NCBI RefSeq assembly: GCF_900103225.1
Contig: NZ_FNJH01000005.1
Location: 1 to 64,000 of the forward strand
Reading direction: 5' to 3'
Length of the DNA: 64,000 nucleotides
DNA from: Pseudomonas congelans
GTDB taxonomy: Bacteria; Pseudomonadota; Gammaproteobacteria; Pseudomonadales; Pseudomonadaceae
Shown in pieces: positions 43,556-52,575 of this stretch (positions within the stretch are counted from its first letter, which is position 1; every line of letters starts with the position of its first letter). The position numbers and the translations under genes are program-made. The notes beneath the pieces were generated by a model, which was given only the letters and a program-made list of their open reading frames with translations, made no database searches and had not been told where the DNA came from.

Positions 43556-44686
43556 ATGAATAACGGACGCGATCATCGAATCGACTTCTTTCGCGGCCTG
43601 GCGCTGATCTTCATATTCTGGGATCACGTGCCGGACAATCCCCTGGCGCAACTGACCGTACGCAACTTCGGCTTTAGCGACGCAGCGGAAATCTTCGTTT
43701 TCCTCGCCGGTTACGCGTCGATCCTGGCCTACGGACGGATCGCCCGACGTGACGGCATGCTGGTGGCGGGCGTACGGATCCTGCGCCGGACCTGGGTGCT
43801 GTATGTGGTGCACATCTTTCTGCTGACCCTGCTGATGGGCATCGTCTTCGTCGCCAACAATCACGTCGAAACGCGCGACATGGTCCAGCAAATGGGCCTT
43901 GAATACTTCGTCGGCAACCCGCAACAGGCACTGGCCGATGAACTGCTGCTGCGCTTCAAACCGAACCTGACCGACCCGTTGCCGCTGTATATCGTGCTGT
44001 TGCTGACCTTGCCGCTGACCCTGCCATTGATGTTGCGCAAACTCGAGGTGGCAGTCGGCCTGTCGATTGCCCTGTACCTGATGGTGCCATTGTTCGGCTG
44101 GAACCTGCGCGCCTACGAAGGCGGCGGTGTCTGGTACTTCAACCCGGTCGCCTGGCAACTATTGTTCGTACTCGGCGGTGCGTGCGCGTTGCGCAGCGAA
44201 ACAGCCACAACAGCTGAGCGCCCGCCGTTGCGCCAACAGCCTCTGTTCATGCTGGCCGCCTTCTACGTGATGATCGCCGGAGTCCTGACCTTCAGCGAAA
44301 AATGGCCCGACCTGCACGCCGCGTTGATCTCCACCCTGCACCTTGAAAGCCTTTACCCGATCAGCAAGACCGATCTTGCGCCAGCCCGATTACTGCACTT
44401 CCTGGCCCTGGTCTACGTCGTCGCGCGACTGCTGCCAACCTCAAGCACCTGGCTTGAAAACTGGCCCGCGCGACAGACCTGTCGCATGGGCCGCTATTCG
44501 CTGGAAGTCTTCTGCCTGGGCGTCCTGCTCGCGCCACTGGCAGACATGGCCAATGCACTGGCAGGCGATACATGGCCCATGCAAGTGACGACGGCGATTG
44601 TCGGGTTGGGGTTGATGATGCTGATGGCCAATGGGCTGGAGTTGAATAAGCGGTTGGGGAAATCGCCCCACCTATTGCCAACTTGA
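43556..44686 (+). CDS. OpgC-domain membrane protein
   Basis: A 376-residue integral membrane protein of the OpgC/acyltransferase-3 type with about ten hydrophobic helices. The N-terminus RIDFFRGLALIFIFWDHV is the family's signature. OpgC proteins add succinyl groups to periplasmic glucans or act as related acyl transferases. It lies apart from opgGH, so the exact acceptor is not shown. It is divergent from rpmE2. Confidence 0.85.
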   Translation: MNNGRDHRIDFFRGLALIFIFWDHVPDNPLAQLTVRNFGFSDAAEIFVFLAGYASILAYGRIARRDGMLVAGVRILRRTWVLYVVHIFLLTLLMGIVFVANNHVETRDMVQQMGLEYFVGNPQQALADELLLRFKPNLTDPLPLYIVLLLTLPLTLPLMLRKLEVAVGLSIALYLMVPLFGWNLRAYEGGGVWYFNPVAWQLLFVLGGACALRSETATTAERPPLRQQPLFMLAAFYVMIAGVLTFSEKWPDLHAALISTLHLESLYPISKTDLAPARLLHFLALVYVVARLLPTSSTWLENWPARQTCRMGRYSLEVFCLGVLLAPLADMANALAGDTWPMQVTTAIVGLGLMMLMANGLELNKRLGKSPHLLPT

Positions 44687-45017
44687 GAACAGCGTCACGT
44701 TTGCATGCCCTCTCGGAGATTTCCTACTGGTTTGTCAGGCCAAGTTTTTCAGGAACTGGCCGCTATTCGGTATGAGATCAACAAGATACCCACCCCGAAT
44801 TCATAAAATATTTGGCGGCTAATATAAATCTGGACATCAGTAATTCTCATGACATGATCGGCTACAGAAAATTTATGAATAGCATCGTACAAAAGGCAGG
44901 ATAAATGGATACAGCATGTCTAAAGCACTACTGAAAAACCAGATCCCTCATCTATTTCCCTGGCAGTATGAGACATCAGTCTGGCGAGACAAATGACTCG
45001 CCAGGCTGAGTTAAATG
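44687..45017. other. intergenic region after the OpgC gene
   Basis: About 330 bp, lower in GC than the flanks, with no credible ORF. The only clear structure is the terminator hairpin at 44977-45008. It marks the left edge of the low-GC block 44700-46900. Confidence 0.5.
44977..45008. terminator. bidirectional hairpin before the secreted unknown gene's 3' end
   Basis: Arms CAGTCTGGCGAG (44977-44988) and CTCGCCAGGCTG (44997-45008) pair at 11 of 12 positions with an 8-nt loop, between convergent genes. Confidence 0.65.
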
Positions 45018-45953
45018 TTAACCACGTGGGGCGACGGTTCGCAGAACGGTTTGTGTGCAGATGTGTCCCAGGTAAAAAACATGAGGCATCGCCGTGAGGG
45101 GCCCTAAAGACAAATTACTTACGAAGTAGCGAGCCACTCTATAGTGACTTCTCCAAGTATTGAACCCCCTTTGCGTGTGGACAAAATCTTGGGCCTCCAC
45201 ACCTCCATAGCAACGTCCGAACTCAATGCGCTCAGAGGCGAACCCATCAGCACCGCTAACCAGAACATGCCTGATCGAGGCATCTTTTTCACCAAAACTC
45301 AGATCCAAAATAGCCATACCGCCTTCCAACGGCGTACCTTTAGTATCGCTGAACCTCACCTCAAGGACAGCTTCTTTATAAATCTGGGTTGCCAACCACT
45401 GAGGCTCCGTATACCCACTTGGAATTCTTATCACTCCCGGTTCGTCGAGCAGTTCATAGCTTTTTAAAACAGGATAGGAACCCAATCTGACAGTGTATGG
45501 AAGCCTGCCACCTACCAGTGAGTTTCTTGGCGTGACCCTGATGATCACCTCAGCCCCAGGAGCCAGATCTTTAAAAACCTTGGTCTCAAGTGTCTGAGCA
45601 ACCCACTCACCATTTTCGTAATACTCGGTCTTCCACTCGTTAGTGACCGGATCACCGACAGGGGTATAGAGCAATACATCTTGCCCACGATGCGAGACAA
45701 AGCCGTAGTAGTGGACGGGATGTTTATCTGTTAACACATCTACCACCGAGTGTAGTATATCCAGCATGACGGTAAATCTTGGCTCGGAAATTTCTTGCGC
45801 AGCTTCAGCCGCGACGGCTTCATTAGTTTCATTATTTGATGCACCGACCGGGTCCTCGGCACCTGTATTGGCATGAGCGCCGGAAGCCGATGCCATTATC
45901 ACGAAAATAGACAACAAGCAAAAATCAACACATTTTCTTCCATAAGTATTCAT
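45018..45953 (-). CDS. unrecognised exported protein
   Basis: A 311-residue protein that I do not recognise. The N-terminus MNTYGRKCVDFCLLSIFVIM through SGAHA is a signal peptide, cleaved near residue 28. A Glu/Ala-rich linker follows, then a likely beta-rich body with conserved-looking aromatic patches (VHYYGFVSHRGQDVLLYTPV, EWKTEYYENGEW). Two Cys occur late (GRCYGG and HICTQ), compatible with a disulfide. Codon and base use are poorer in GC than neighbouring core genes, suggesting transfer. It is divergent from the unknown gene at 46171, sharing a 217-bp promoter region with TTCCTACA-type boxes. Confidence 0.65.
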   Translation of the reverse strand: MNTYGRKCVDFCLLSIFVIMASASGAHANTGAEDPVGASNNETNEAVAAEAAQEISEPRFTVMLDILHSVVDVLTDKHPVHYYGFVSHRGQDVLLYTPVGDPVTNEWKTEYYENGEWVAQTLETKVFKDLAPGAEVIIRVTPRNSLVGGRLPYTVRLGSYPVLKSYELLDEPGVIRIPSGYTEPQWLATQIYKEAVLEVRFSDTKGTPLEGGMAILDLSFGEKDASIRHVLVSGADGFASERIEFGRCYGGVEAQDFVHTQRGFNTWRSHYRVARYFVSNLSLGPLTAMPHVFYLGHICTQTVLRTVAPRG

Positions 45954-46054
45954 AGGTATTCACGCAGATTATGCAGAGGCCGGTTGCCACTGACAAAATT
46001 GACGTAATAGAAAGTTAGGCACTTGGTCAACCCTCACATTAAAATCAAGGAAAC

Positions 46055-46100
46055 TTCCTACAAAAAATAATCACCACTACAGTCTAGGAAAAATCCTACA
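46055..46100. promoter_or_regulatory. TTCCTACA-type boxes in the divergent promoter region
   Basis: TTCCTACA starts at 46055, CCACTACA at 46074 and ATCCTACA at 46093, all 19 bp apart. The last is the right half of TAGGAAAAATCCTA (46085-46098), a dyad close to the RcsB box TAAGAATATTCCTA. The octamer is identical to that before the response regulator at 10422-11048. Control of both divergent genes by that regulator or a paralogue is inference. Confidence 0.5.
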
Positions 46101-46170
46101 CACTTATCAGGCAAAGTTTTGCGAAGGTCTGCCGCTAGCTAGTTATCATTGATACCAAAGAGCGCTTAGC

Positions 46171-46884
46171 ATGCATATCAACCCTTTAGCGTCTGCATCA
46201 CAAAATCAACAACGCACTCTCTCAGACTCGAGTTCCCTCACCTCACCTGCTGCTTCGCCGATCAAAATCCCTCAGGCGCGTGATAACGTGCGTGATCCGA
46301 ACGCTGAGTTCTATACCACCGAGGAAACACCTTGGTTATCCGACTACAAAACGTCGGCGGCAGTACGGGTTATTCTGGACAGTATGTCTGAAGAGATATC
46401 GAACTTACTCCGAAGCACATACCTGAATAACTTAACTAAAGATTTTGACAAGACCCTATGCCGTATGTACGACAATTTTCACGATTTCAAGCAGCAGCTT
46501 TTTTACCTTAATACGGAGCTGTCAAATAAGCACTTCGGCTTCACGCTGGGTTTTAATCAGGACATTCAGGTGACCGACCCAGACGATGTGCTCACCCCGG
46601 CAGAGTTCGCGTACCTGACCGAGAAGCTGAACGAACGTCAACAACTGAAGGAGGATCTGCGTGCGCACGCAAAAATTGTGATGACGTTACTCGATCACTA
46701 CACGGAGAAATTCGGCAACCAGCACACACTCAACCTTGAGAATTACAGCAAGGTTATCGACTACGGACAGGTCTTCAGCCGCAACCACATTGGCAACTTC
46801 ATGGACACGATCATTTACCAGATCGAGCGCAATGCGCCGAAGCGTGAAGAGGAGCGCAAACCGTTGGTTGATCTTCACGTCTGA
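46171..46884 (+). CDS. unrecognised 237-residue protein with a Ser/Gln-rich N-terminus
   Basis: Not recognised. Residues 1-35 are rich in Ser, Gln, Pro and Ala (MHINPLASASQNQQ and onward) with no acidic residue in the first 12 and Ile at position 3, features seen in type III effectors of P. syringae. The rest is mostly helical and charged (EKLNERQQLKEDLRAHAKIV). There is no membrane segment and a single Cys. I could not find a hrp box upstream, so secretion through type III is only a possibility. GC content is lower than in the flanking core genes. It is divergent from the exported protein at 45018-45953. Confidence 0.6.
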   Translation: MHINPLASASQNQQRTLSDSSSLTSPAASPIKIPQARDNVRDPNAEFYTTEETPWLSDYKTSAAVRVILDSMSEEISNLLRSTYLNNLTKDFDKTLCRMYDNFHDFKQQLFYLNTELSNKHFGFTLGFNQDIQVTDPDDVLTPAEFAYLTEKLNERQQLKEDLRAHAKIVMTLLDHYTEKFGNQHTLNLENYSKVIDYGQVFSRNHIGNFMDTIIYQIERNAPKREEERKPLVDLHV

Positions 46885-47039
46885 TCAAGCCAGCGCCACT
46901 GCAGTTCATGTGTGACTGCAGTGGGATTAGTTGATGACGCTCATCCCCACTGCGCGCCATCCTCCCTCGAAAACCTCCAGACAATTCCCTCCCCGCAATC
47001 CCGTCCAGCGTCTAAGCTTGTGTCAGGTGCTTTGACAGG

Positions 47040-50000
47040 ATGACCGGACAATCGACTATGGGCGCATTTCGGCATTCAGATAGCAAGCAAGAGACGCTAT
47101 CCGCTGATCGTGAGGATGATCCTCGTACGCCCAGACATCCTCGTCGCAAGCGATACGGATGGCGGGTGTTCTGGGTAGTGGTGGTGTTGGCCGGGATTGC
47201 ATTGGGCGTTGCGGTTGCCGTGGAGAGCAGAACCTCCAGGCTTCAGGCGCGGGAATTCAGCCGCTTTGCCGCGAGCCTGGGTTATTCGATGCAGCCGGGG
47301 GCAAGCCATGATGTGGTGTATCCCGGTGACGGGCCGTTCGACAGACGCCTGGGCTATTCATCCATGGATGAATTCCTGTCGCGCCTGCTCAAGCGCGATT
47401 ATGTGATTACGCGCCAGACCCGTTTTTCCCCGGAACTGTTGCGTTACGTCCGGCATGGGTTTTTCGTCCCTTACGAGGAAAAGACCCAGGCCGGGCTGTC
47501 GATCACCGATTGCCGGAACGAGTCGCTGTACGAGTTCAGATACCCACAGCAGTTTTACCCGACCTTTGCCGCCATTCCGCCGCTGCTGGTGAACAGCCTG
47601 CTGTTTATCGAAAACCGCGATCTGCTCGATCCGCAGCAGCCCATGGCCAACCCTGCGGTGGACTGGCCACGTTTTGTCAAAGCCGCCTGGTCGCAACTGG
47701 CGAAGATGTTTGCACTCCCCGGCCAGTCCGCCGGGGGCAGCACGCTGGCCACTCAGCTGGAAAAATACCGTCATTCCCCCGACGGGCTGACGCTGTCGGG
47801 TTCGGAAAAGTTGCGGCAGATGATTTCCGCCAGCGTTCGCGCCTATCAGCCGGGGACCGAAACACTCGCCGTGCGCCAGCGAGTGGTGCGTGACTACCTG
47901 AACAGCGTACCGCTGTCTGCGGTGCCGGGGCATGGCGAGGTGCATGGTCTGGCCGAAGGGCTGAGGGTGTGGTTCGGCGCAGACTTCGCCAAAACCAACG
48001 AGATAATGGCTTCGAATCCGGGCGATAAACAGGCGCTGGCCGACAAGGCGCTGGCGTTGCGGGAAGTGCTCTCGCTGGTGATCGCCCAGCGTCGTCCGTC
48101 GCACTATCTGGCCAAGGGTCGTCCAGAGCTGGCAGAACTGACCGACAGCCATATTCGTTTGCTGGCCCAAGCCAACGTCATCGACCGACCGCTGGCCGAT
48201 GCCGCGCTGGCATCCCAAGTCACCTACCGCGACTGGGCGCAGCAACCGACCCTGCAGCCTATCGAAACCAACAAGGGTATAAGTGTTGCGCGCACTCGCC
48301 TGTCGAATCTGCTCAATCGCCCGCTTTACGACCTGGACCGTCTCGACCTGTCCGCCACCAGCACCCTGCATGGCGAATTGCAGCGCAGCGTCAGCCAGTA
48401 CCTGCGTGACCTGGCCAACCCTGAATTTGCCGCAAAGACCGGTCTGATGGGCGAGCGCCTGTTGACCCCGGCCAGCACAACACAGGTGCGCTACAGCTTC
48501 ACGCTGTTTGAACGTGGCGTGGACGGCTCGCGGGTCAGGGTCCAGACCGACAGCACCGATCAGCCTTTCGACATCAACGAAGGCAGCAAGCTGGAGCTGG
48601 GCTCGACGGCGAAGATGCGCGTGCTGACGACGTATCTGGAGATCATCGCCGAGCTGCATGGGCGCTATGCAGGCTTGAGCCCTGCGCAACTGCGCAAAGT
48701 CCCTGTCGAGGAACCGGATCGGCTGACCCGCTGGGCGGTGGATTACCTGCTGATGAACAAGGACCGTGACCTGGCGAAGATGCTCTCGGCCGCACTCGAC
48801 CGCACTTATTCGGCCAGCCCGGCAGAAGCGTTCTTCACCGGTGGCGGTATGCACCGTTTCAATAATTTCCGGCGCGAGGACAACGGGCGGATTCCGACCC
48901 TGCGCGAATCGCTGCGTGAGTCGATCAACCTGCCGTTCATTCGCCTGATGCGCGATGTGGTGCGCTACAGCACCTATCAGGCGCCCAACAACAGCGCCGA
49001 GCTGCTCAAGGATGACGACAACCCGCGCCGCCAGGAATACCTGGCGCAGTTTGCCGACCGCGAAGGCACGGTATTTCTGCTGCGCTTCTGGAAACGCTAC
49101 AAAGAAAAGACTACGCAAGAGCGACTCGACACCTTTCTGGACGGCATTCACCCGACGGCTATTCGCCTGGCTGCGGTACACCGTTATCTGTTGCCGGGCG
49201 CTGATCAGGGAACATTCAACGCGTTCATCCGCGCCCACCTCGACGAGCCCAGGGCGAGCTCGAAACTCACCGACAAACGTCTTGCCGATCTGTACAAGAG
49301 TTACGGTCCGGGCACTTATGACCTGCCCGATCAAGGCTACATCGCCCGCGTCCATCCTCTGGAACTGTGGCTGGTAGGCTACCTGCTCAAACACCCGGAA
49401 GCCCAGTTCAAGGATGCAGTGGCCGCCAGTCGTTTCGAGCGTCAGGAAGTCTATGGCTGGCTGTTCAAGAGTCGCCACAAGGGCGCTCGCGACAGCCGGG
49501 TGCGGACCATGATGGAGGTCGAAGCGTTTTTGGACATCGAGCAACGCTGGCAACGCGTGGGTTATCCCTTCGACCACCTGGTGCCTTCGCTGGCGACGGC
49601 TATCGGCAGTTCGGGAGATCGTCCGGCGGCGCTAGCCGAGCTGATCGGCATCATCCAGAACGATGGCATCCGCCTGCCTGCAGTGCGCATCGACAGTCTG
49701 CATTTTGCCGCCGATACGCCTTACGACACCCAGTTGAGCATCAATCCGGAACTGGGCAAGCGTGTGTTGCCATCGGAAGTTGCAGCGGCAATGCGCGAGG
49801 CCTTGTCGCAAGTGGTGGACGGCGGCACGGCCAAACGCGTGCAAGGCACATTCAAGATGCAGGACGGCAGCGTTCTGGCGATGGGTGGCAAGACCGGTAC
49901 CGGAGACAACAGGATCGAAAGCGTCGGTGCGGGCGGGCGCATTCTCAGCTCAAGAGCGATCAACCGCACGGCGACGTTTGTGTTTTATATCGGCGACAAC

Positions 50001-50177
50001 CACTTTGGCGCACTGACGGCGTTTGTGCCGGGCCGCGCTGCCGAGGGCTTTCGCTTCACCTCGGCGTTGCCGGTGCAGGTGCTCAAAGGCATGGCACCGA
50101 TCCTGACGCCGTACCTCGAAAACCACGGACAGGCAATGTGCAACGCCCCGCTTGCCGATCCGCCCAGGGGTGCCTGA
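47040..50177 (+). CDS. unusual class A penicillin-binding protein (transglycosylase plus transpeptidase)
   Basis: A 1045-residue membrane protein. A basic cytosolic stretch leads to a membrane helix (VFWVVVVLAGIALGVAVAV) near residues 42-62. The GT51 glycosyltransferase domain follows, with Glu191 in FIENRDLL and GGSTLATQLEK near 232-242. The transpeptidase domain has STAK at 522-525, SIN at 628-630 and KTGTG at 951-955. Both catalytic domains look competent, but the long inserts between motifs and the extra N-terminal segment differ from PBP1a/1b. It is transcribed alone. Its specific role in wall synthesis is unknown. Confidence 0.85.
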   Translation: MTGQSTMGAFRHSDSKQETLSADREDDPRTPRHPRRKRYGWRVFWVVVVLAGIALGVAVAVESRTSRLQAREFSRFAASLGYSMQPGASHDVVYPGDGPFDRRLGYSSMDEFLSRLLKRDYVITRQTRFSPELLRYVRHGFFVPYEEKTQAGLSITDCRNESLYEFRYPQQFYPTFAAIPPLLVNSLLFIENRDLLDPQQPMANPAVDWPRFVKAAWSQLAKMFALPGQSAGGSTLATQLEKYRHSPDGLTLSGSEKLRQMISASVRAYQPGTETLAVRQRVVRDYLNSVPLSAVPGHGEVHGLAEGLRVWFGADFAKTNEIMASNPGDKQALADKALALREVLSLVIAQRRPSHYLAKGRPELAELTDSHIRLLAQANVIDRPLADAALASQVTYRDWAQQPTLQPIETNKGISVARTRLSNLLNRPLYDLDRLDLSATSTLHGELQRSVSQYLRDLANPEFAAKTGLMGERLLTPASTTQVRYSFTLFERGVDGSRVRVQTDSTDQPFDINEGSKLELGSTAKMRVLTTYLEIIAELHGRYAGLSPAQLRKVPVEEPDRLTRWAVDYLLMNKDRDLAKMLSAALDRTYSASPAEAFFTGGGMHRFNNFRREDNGRIPTLRESLRESINLPFIRLMRDVVRYSTYQAPNNSAELLKDDDNPRRQEYLAQFADREGTVFLLRFWKRYKEKTTQERLDTFLDGIHPTAIRLAAVHRYLLPGADQGTFNAFIRAHLDEPRASSKLTDKRLADLYKSYGPGTYDLPDQGYIARVHPLELWLVGYLLKHPEAQFKDAVAASRFERQEVYGWLFKSRHKGARDSRVRTMMEVEAFLDIEQRWQRVGYPFDHLVPSLATAIGSSGDRPAALAELIGIIQNDGIRLPAVRIDSLHFAADTPYDTQLSINPELGKRVLPSEVAAAMREALSQVVDGGTAKRVQGTFKMQDGSVLAMGGKTGTGDNRIESVGAGGRILSSRAINRTATFVFYIGDNHFGALTAFVPGRAAEGFRFTSALPVQVLKGMAPILTPYLENHGQAMCNAPLADPPRGA

Positions 50178-50217
50178 TCGGCTATGACCGCTCGTCTGCC
50201 GGCTCTGTGATTACAAT

Positions 50218-50245
50218 AAGATATATCTTAAGGTATATCTAACTT
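50218..50245. promoter_or_regulatory. putative NfeR operator
   Basis: The perfect palindrome AAGATATATCTT (50218-50229) is followed directly by a near copy, AAGGTATATCTA (50230-50241). It lies about 25-45 bp before the regulator gene and overlaps the likely -10 region, which suits autorepression. Confidence 0.6.
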
Positions 50246-50264
50246 GTAACCAGAGATCAAAAAC

Positions 50265-50855
50265 ATGCGTGAAGACAAACACCCACCCCACCACCGTCCG
50301 CCGCATCTTCGTGAAGCAGGTGAAGATCGCGACGGTTTTGAAAAACGCCCAGGCCGCGAACGCGGTGGACGTGGCCCACGGGTTTTCGCCCCTGGCGATC
50401 TGAAATTGCTGCTGTTGGCGTTGATTGCCGAACAGCCCGCCCACGGTTATGACCTGATCCGCAAGATCGAAGGTCTGTTCGAGGGGGCGTACTGCCCCAG
50501 CCCCGGCGTTATCTACCCCACCCTGACATTTCTTGAAGAAAGCGAAATGGTCCTCGGCGATGCCCAGGCCGGCAAGAAGCTCTACACCGTCACCGATGCG
50601 GGCCGCCAATCCCTGGCGGATCAGGCGGTGGCTCTGGAAGGTGTGCGCATGCGCATCGATGTCAGCAAGCGTTCACTGCGCGGCCATGATCGCCCGCCGG
50701 AAATTCATGAAGCGGTGCACAACCTGCGCCACGCGCTGCAGATGCACCATGGCCGCTGGAGTCCGGAAGAAATTCTGCGCGTCAGCGAACTGCTCAACAG
50801 CACGGCCAAGGCTGTGGTCGATGGGCCTCAACCTGTAGCGGAGGAGTCGGCATGA
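50265..50855 (+). CDS. nfeR: PadR-family regulator of the NfeR (YqjI) type
   Basis: A 196-residue repressor. A His/Arg/Gly-rich N-terminus (HPPHHRPPHLRE) precedes the PadR winged helix with HGYDLIRKIEGLF and SPGVIYPTLTFLEE. E. coli NfeR has a comparable metal-binding N-terminal extension and represses nfeF, a ferric reductase, in response to iron and nickel. The next gene is the nfeF-type reductase and overlaps it by four bases, which supports the call. Confidence 0.88.
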   Translation: MREDKHPPHHRPPHLREAGEDRDGFEKRPGRERGGRGPRVFAPGDLKLLLLALIAEQPAHGYDLIRKIEGLFEGAYCPSPGVIYPTLTFLEESEMVLGDAQAGKKLYTVTDAGRQSLADQAVALEGVRMRIDVSKRSLRGHDRPPEIHEAVHNLRHALQMHHGRWSPEEILRVSELLNSTAKAVVDGPQPVAEESA

Positions 50856-51619
50856 ATTCACCTCAGTCAATCCATCGCGTCATGCATGAAATCAAGCGTC
50901 GCAAGCTGCAGGTGGTGCGGGTCACGGAACTGACCCCGCTGATGCGCCGCATCACATTGCACGGGCCGGAGCTGGCGGGTTTCATCAGCCTGGGCACCGA
51001 TGACCATGTCAAACTGTTCTTCCCGCAAACGGCAGAAGAACAGGCCGCGCTGGAGAACCTCAACCCTGCCGGCGACAAGGACACGCCGCGCCCGCCGATG
51101 CGCGATTACACGCCGCGTCGCTACGACGAAAAAACCGGGGAGCTGGATATCGATTTCGTGCTGCATGGCGAAGGACCGGCGGCCACCTGGGCCGCTCAGG
51201 CAGCGCCCGGGCAATTCCTGCACATCGCAGGGCCAAAGGGTTCGATGGTGGTGCCGGACATGTTCGACAGCTACCTGCTGATCGGCGACGAAACAGCCAT
51301 TCCCGCCATCGCACGACGCCTCGAATCGCTGCCCGCCAACCGTGCTGCGCTGGTGGTGGTCGAAGTGGCCAATCCGCAGGAACAGCAGGTGTTCGATAGC
51401 GCCGCACAGGTCGACGTGATCTGGATCGTACGCGACGAACAGAATCTGCTGGACGTCACGCGTCGCCTGGAGATGCCCGAGGGCAAGCTGTACGCCTGGG
51501 TCGCGACCGAATCTGCGCTATCACGCAAGCTGCGTCGCGTGCTGCTCGACGAGTTCGGCCTGGAAGAAGACTTCGTCAAGGCCGCCGGTTACTGGAAGCT
51601 GGACAGCACTGAAGAATGA
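50852..51619 (+). CDS. nfeF: siderophore-interacting ferric reductase (NfeF/ViuB type)
   Basis: A 255-residue FAD-binding SIP-family protein that uses NADPH to reduce ferric siderophores in the cytosol. The FAD block is RDYTPRRYDE near residue 84. The SIP C-terminal blocks LLIGDETAIPAIARRLESLP and ESALSRKLRRVL follow. Its ATG overlaps the nfeR stop. Confidence 0.92.
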   Translation: MNSPQSIHRVMHEIKRRKLQVVRVTELTPLMRRITLHGPELAGFISLGTDDHVKLFFPQTAEEQAALENLNPAGDKDTPRPPMRDYTPRRYDEKTGELDIDFVLHGEGPAATWAAQAAPGQFLHIAGPKGSMVVPDMFDSYLLIGDETAIPAIARRLESLPANRAALVVVEVANPQEQQVFDSAAQVDVIWIVRDEQNLLDVTRRLEMPEGKLYAWVATESALSRKLRRVLLDEFGLEEDFVKAAGYWKLDSTEE

Positions 51620-51634
51620 GCTGGACCGGGCGAC

Positions 51635-52294
51635 TCACAACGTACGACGAGACGCCCGTTTATCGACACCCAGCAGCAATAATGCGATCAGCACGAAACC
51701 GAGCAGTACGCCCAGCGCATTGATGAATGCCTTCGGAAAACCGAGCGTGCCGACATCGATGAACGGGTACAGGTAATCACCGAACATGTGGCCACGCAGC
51801 AGGACGTAGGCGAAGTAGACGATCGGATAGATCGCCCAGAGCGCTACGTGGCTCAGACGCAACGCGCCCTTGGGCACGTACAGCCACCAATAAAGCACGA
51901 ATGCCAGCGGCATTATGTCGTGCAGCAGTTCGTCGGCCACCCACTGCCAGCCTTCCGGGTGCCACAAGTGACGCAACAGAATGTTGTAGGCGATGCCCAC
52001 CAGCGCAATGCTCACCGCAATGCCGCCACACACGACTGGATGCCGGAAGAACCGGTGGCCTACCGACTGCTGTGTGGTCAGCGCGCAACTCAGGGCGACC
52101 GCTACCAGCGTGTTGGTCAGCACGGTGAAGAAACTTGAAAAGCGCACCAGCCCGCCCAGCAGACTGGCGTGATCGGCGTAGCGGCCAATCAGGATCAGGT
52201 AAAGCTGAATCACCAGGCCCGACCAGCCAAGGCAAGCGGCCACAAGGGCGTAATAGCGCTGTCCGTGCGCAGGTTGTGGATGTTCGCTGAGCAT
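51635..52294 (-). CDS. Pr6Pr family membrane protein
   Basis: A 219-residue inner-membrane protein with six or so hydrophobic helices, conserved blocks HDIMPLAFVLYWW and SFFTVLTNTLVA. The Pr6Pr family (related to FAR-17a/AIG1) has no firmly established bacterial function. I use the ATG at 52294, which has AAGGA upstream. It stands alone. Confidence 0.85.
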   Translation of the reverse strand: MLSEHPQPAHGQRYYALVAACLGWSGLVIQLYLILIGRYADHASLLGGLVRFSSFFTVLTNTLVAVALSCALTTQQSVGHRFFRHPVVCGGIAVSIALVGIAYNILLRHLWHPEGWQWVADELLHDIMPLAFVLYWWLYVPKGALRLSHVALWAIYPIVYFAYVLLRGHMFGDYLYPFIDVGTLGFPKAFINALGVLLGFVLIALLLLGVDKRASRRTL

Positions 52295-52347
52295 CAATCG
52301 GTATCCTTGAGTGCCGGCCTCCATGCCGGACTGTTCTGGCGGGCCTG

Positions 52348-52575
52348 TTACCAGCCCTTGCTGCGATGCAATTTCACGTACAGCGCTTCGACCTTTTCAC
52401 GCGCCCAGGGTGTCTTGCGCAGGAAAGTCAGACTGGACTTGATGCTCGGATCGCTTTTGAAGCAGCGAATATCGATGCGCTCGGCGAGGCCGGACCATTC
52501 GTAATGTTCGACCAGCGCCCTGAGGATCTGCTCCAGCGTGACGCCATGCAATGGTTCGGAGTTGGGTGTTGTCAT
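52348..52575 (-). CDS. VF530 family DNA-binding protein
   Basis: A 75-residue protein of the VF530/DUF2132 family with the typical blocks LHGVTLEQILRALVEHY and CFKSDPSIKSSLTFLRKTPWAR. A solved family member binds DNA; the cellular role is not established. I use the ATG at 52575. It lies just upstream of the Pr6Pr gene on the same strand. Confidence 0.9.
   Translation of the reverse strand: MTTPNSEPLHGVTLEQILRALVEHYEWSGLAERIDIRCFKSDPSIKSSLTFLRKTPWAREKVEALYVKLHRSKGW

Noticed and set aside
44721..44728. TTCCTACT downstream of the OpgC gene
   Set aside because: One mismatch from the box, isolated, without a partner at 19 or 22 bp and at a gene 3' end.
45955..46170. A possible hrp box before the effector-like gene (CCACTGA near 45985)
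   Set aside because: The -35 element GGAACC is absent 15-16 bp upstream, so I do not call an HrpL promoter.
47358..49577. A 739-codon open frame opposite the penicillin-binding protein gene
   Set aside because: Antisense to a gene with intact catalytic motifs; composition rich in Arg, Gln and Val without a domain.
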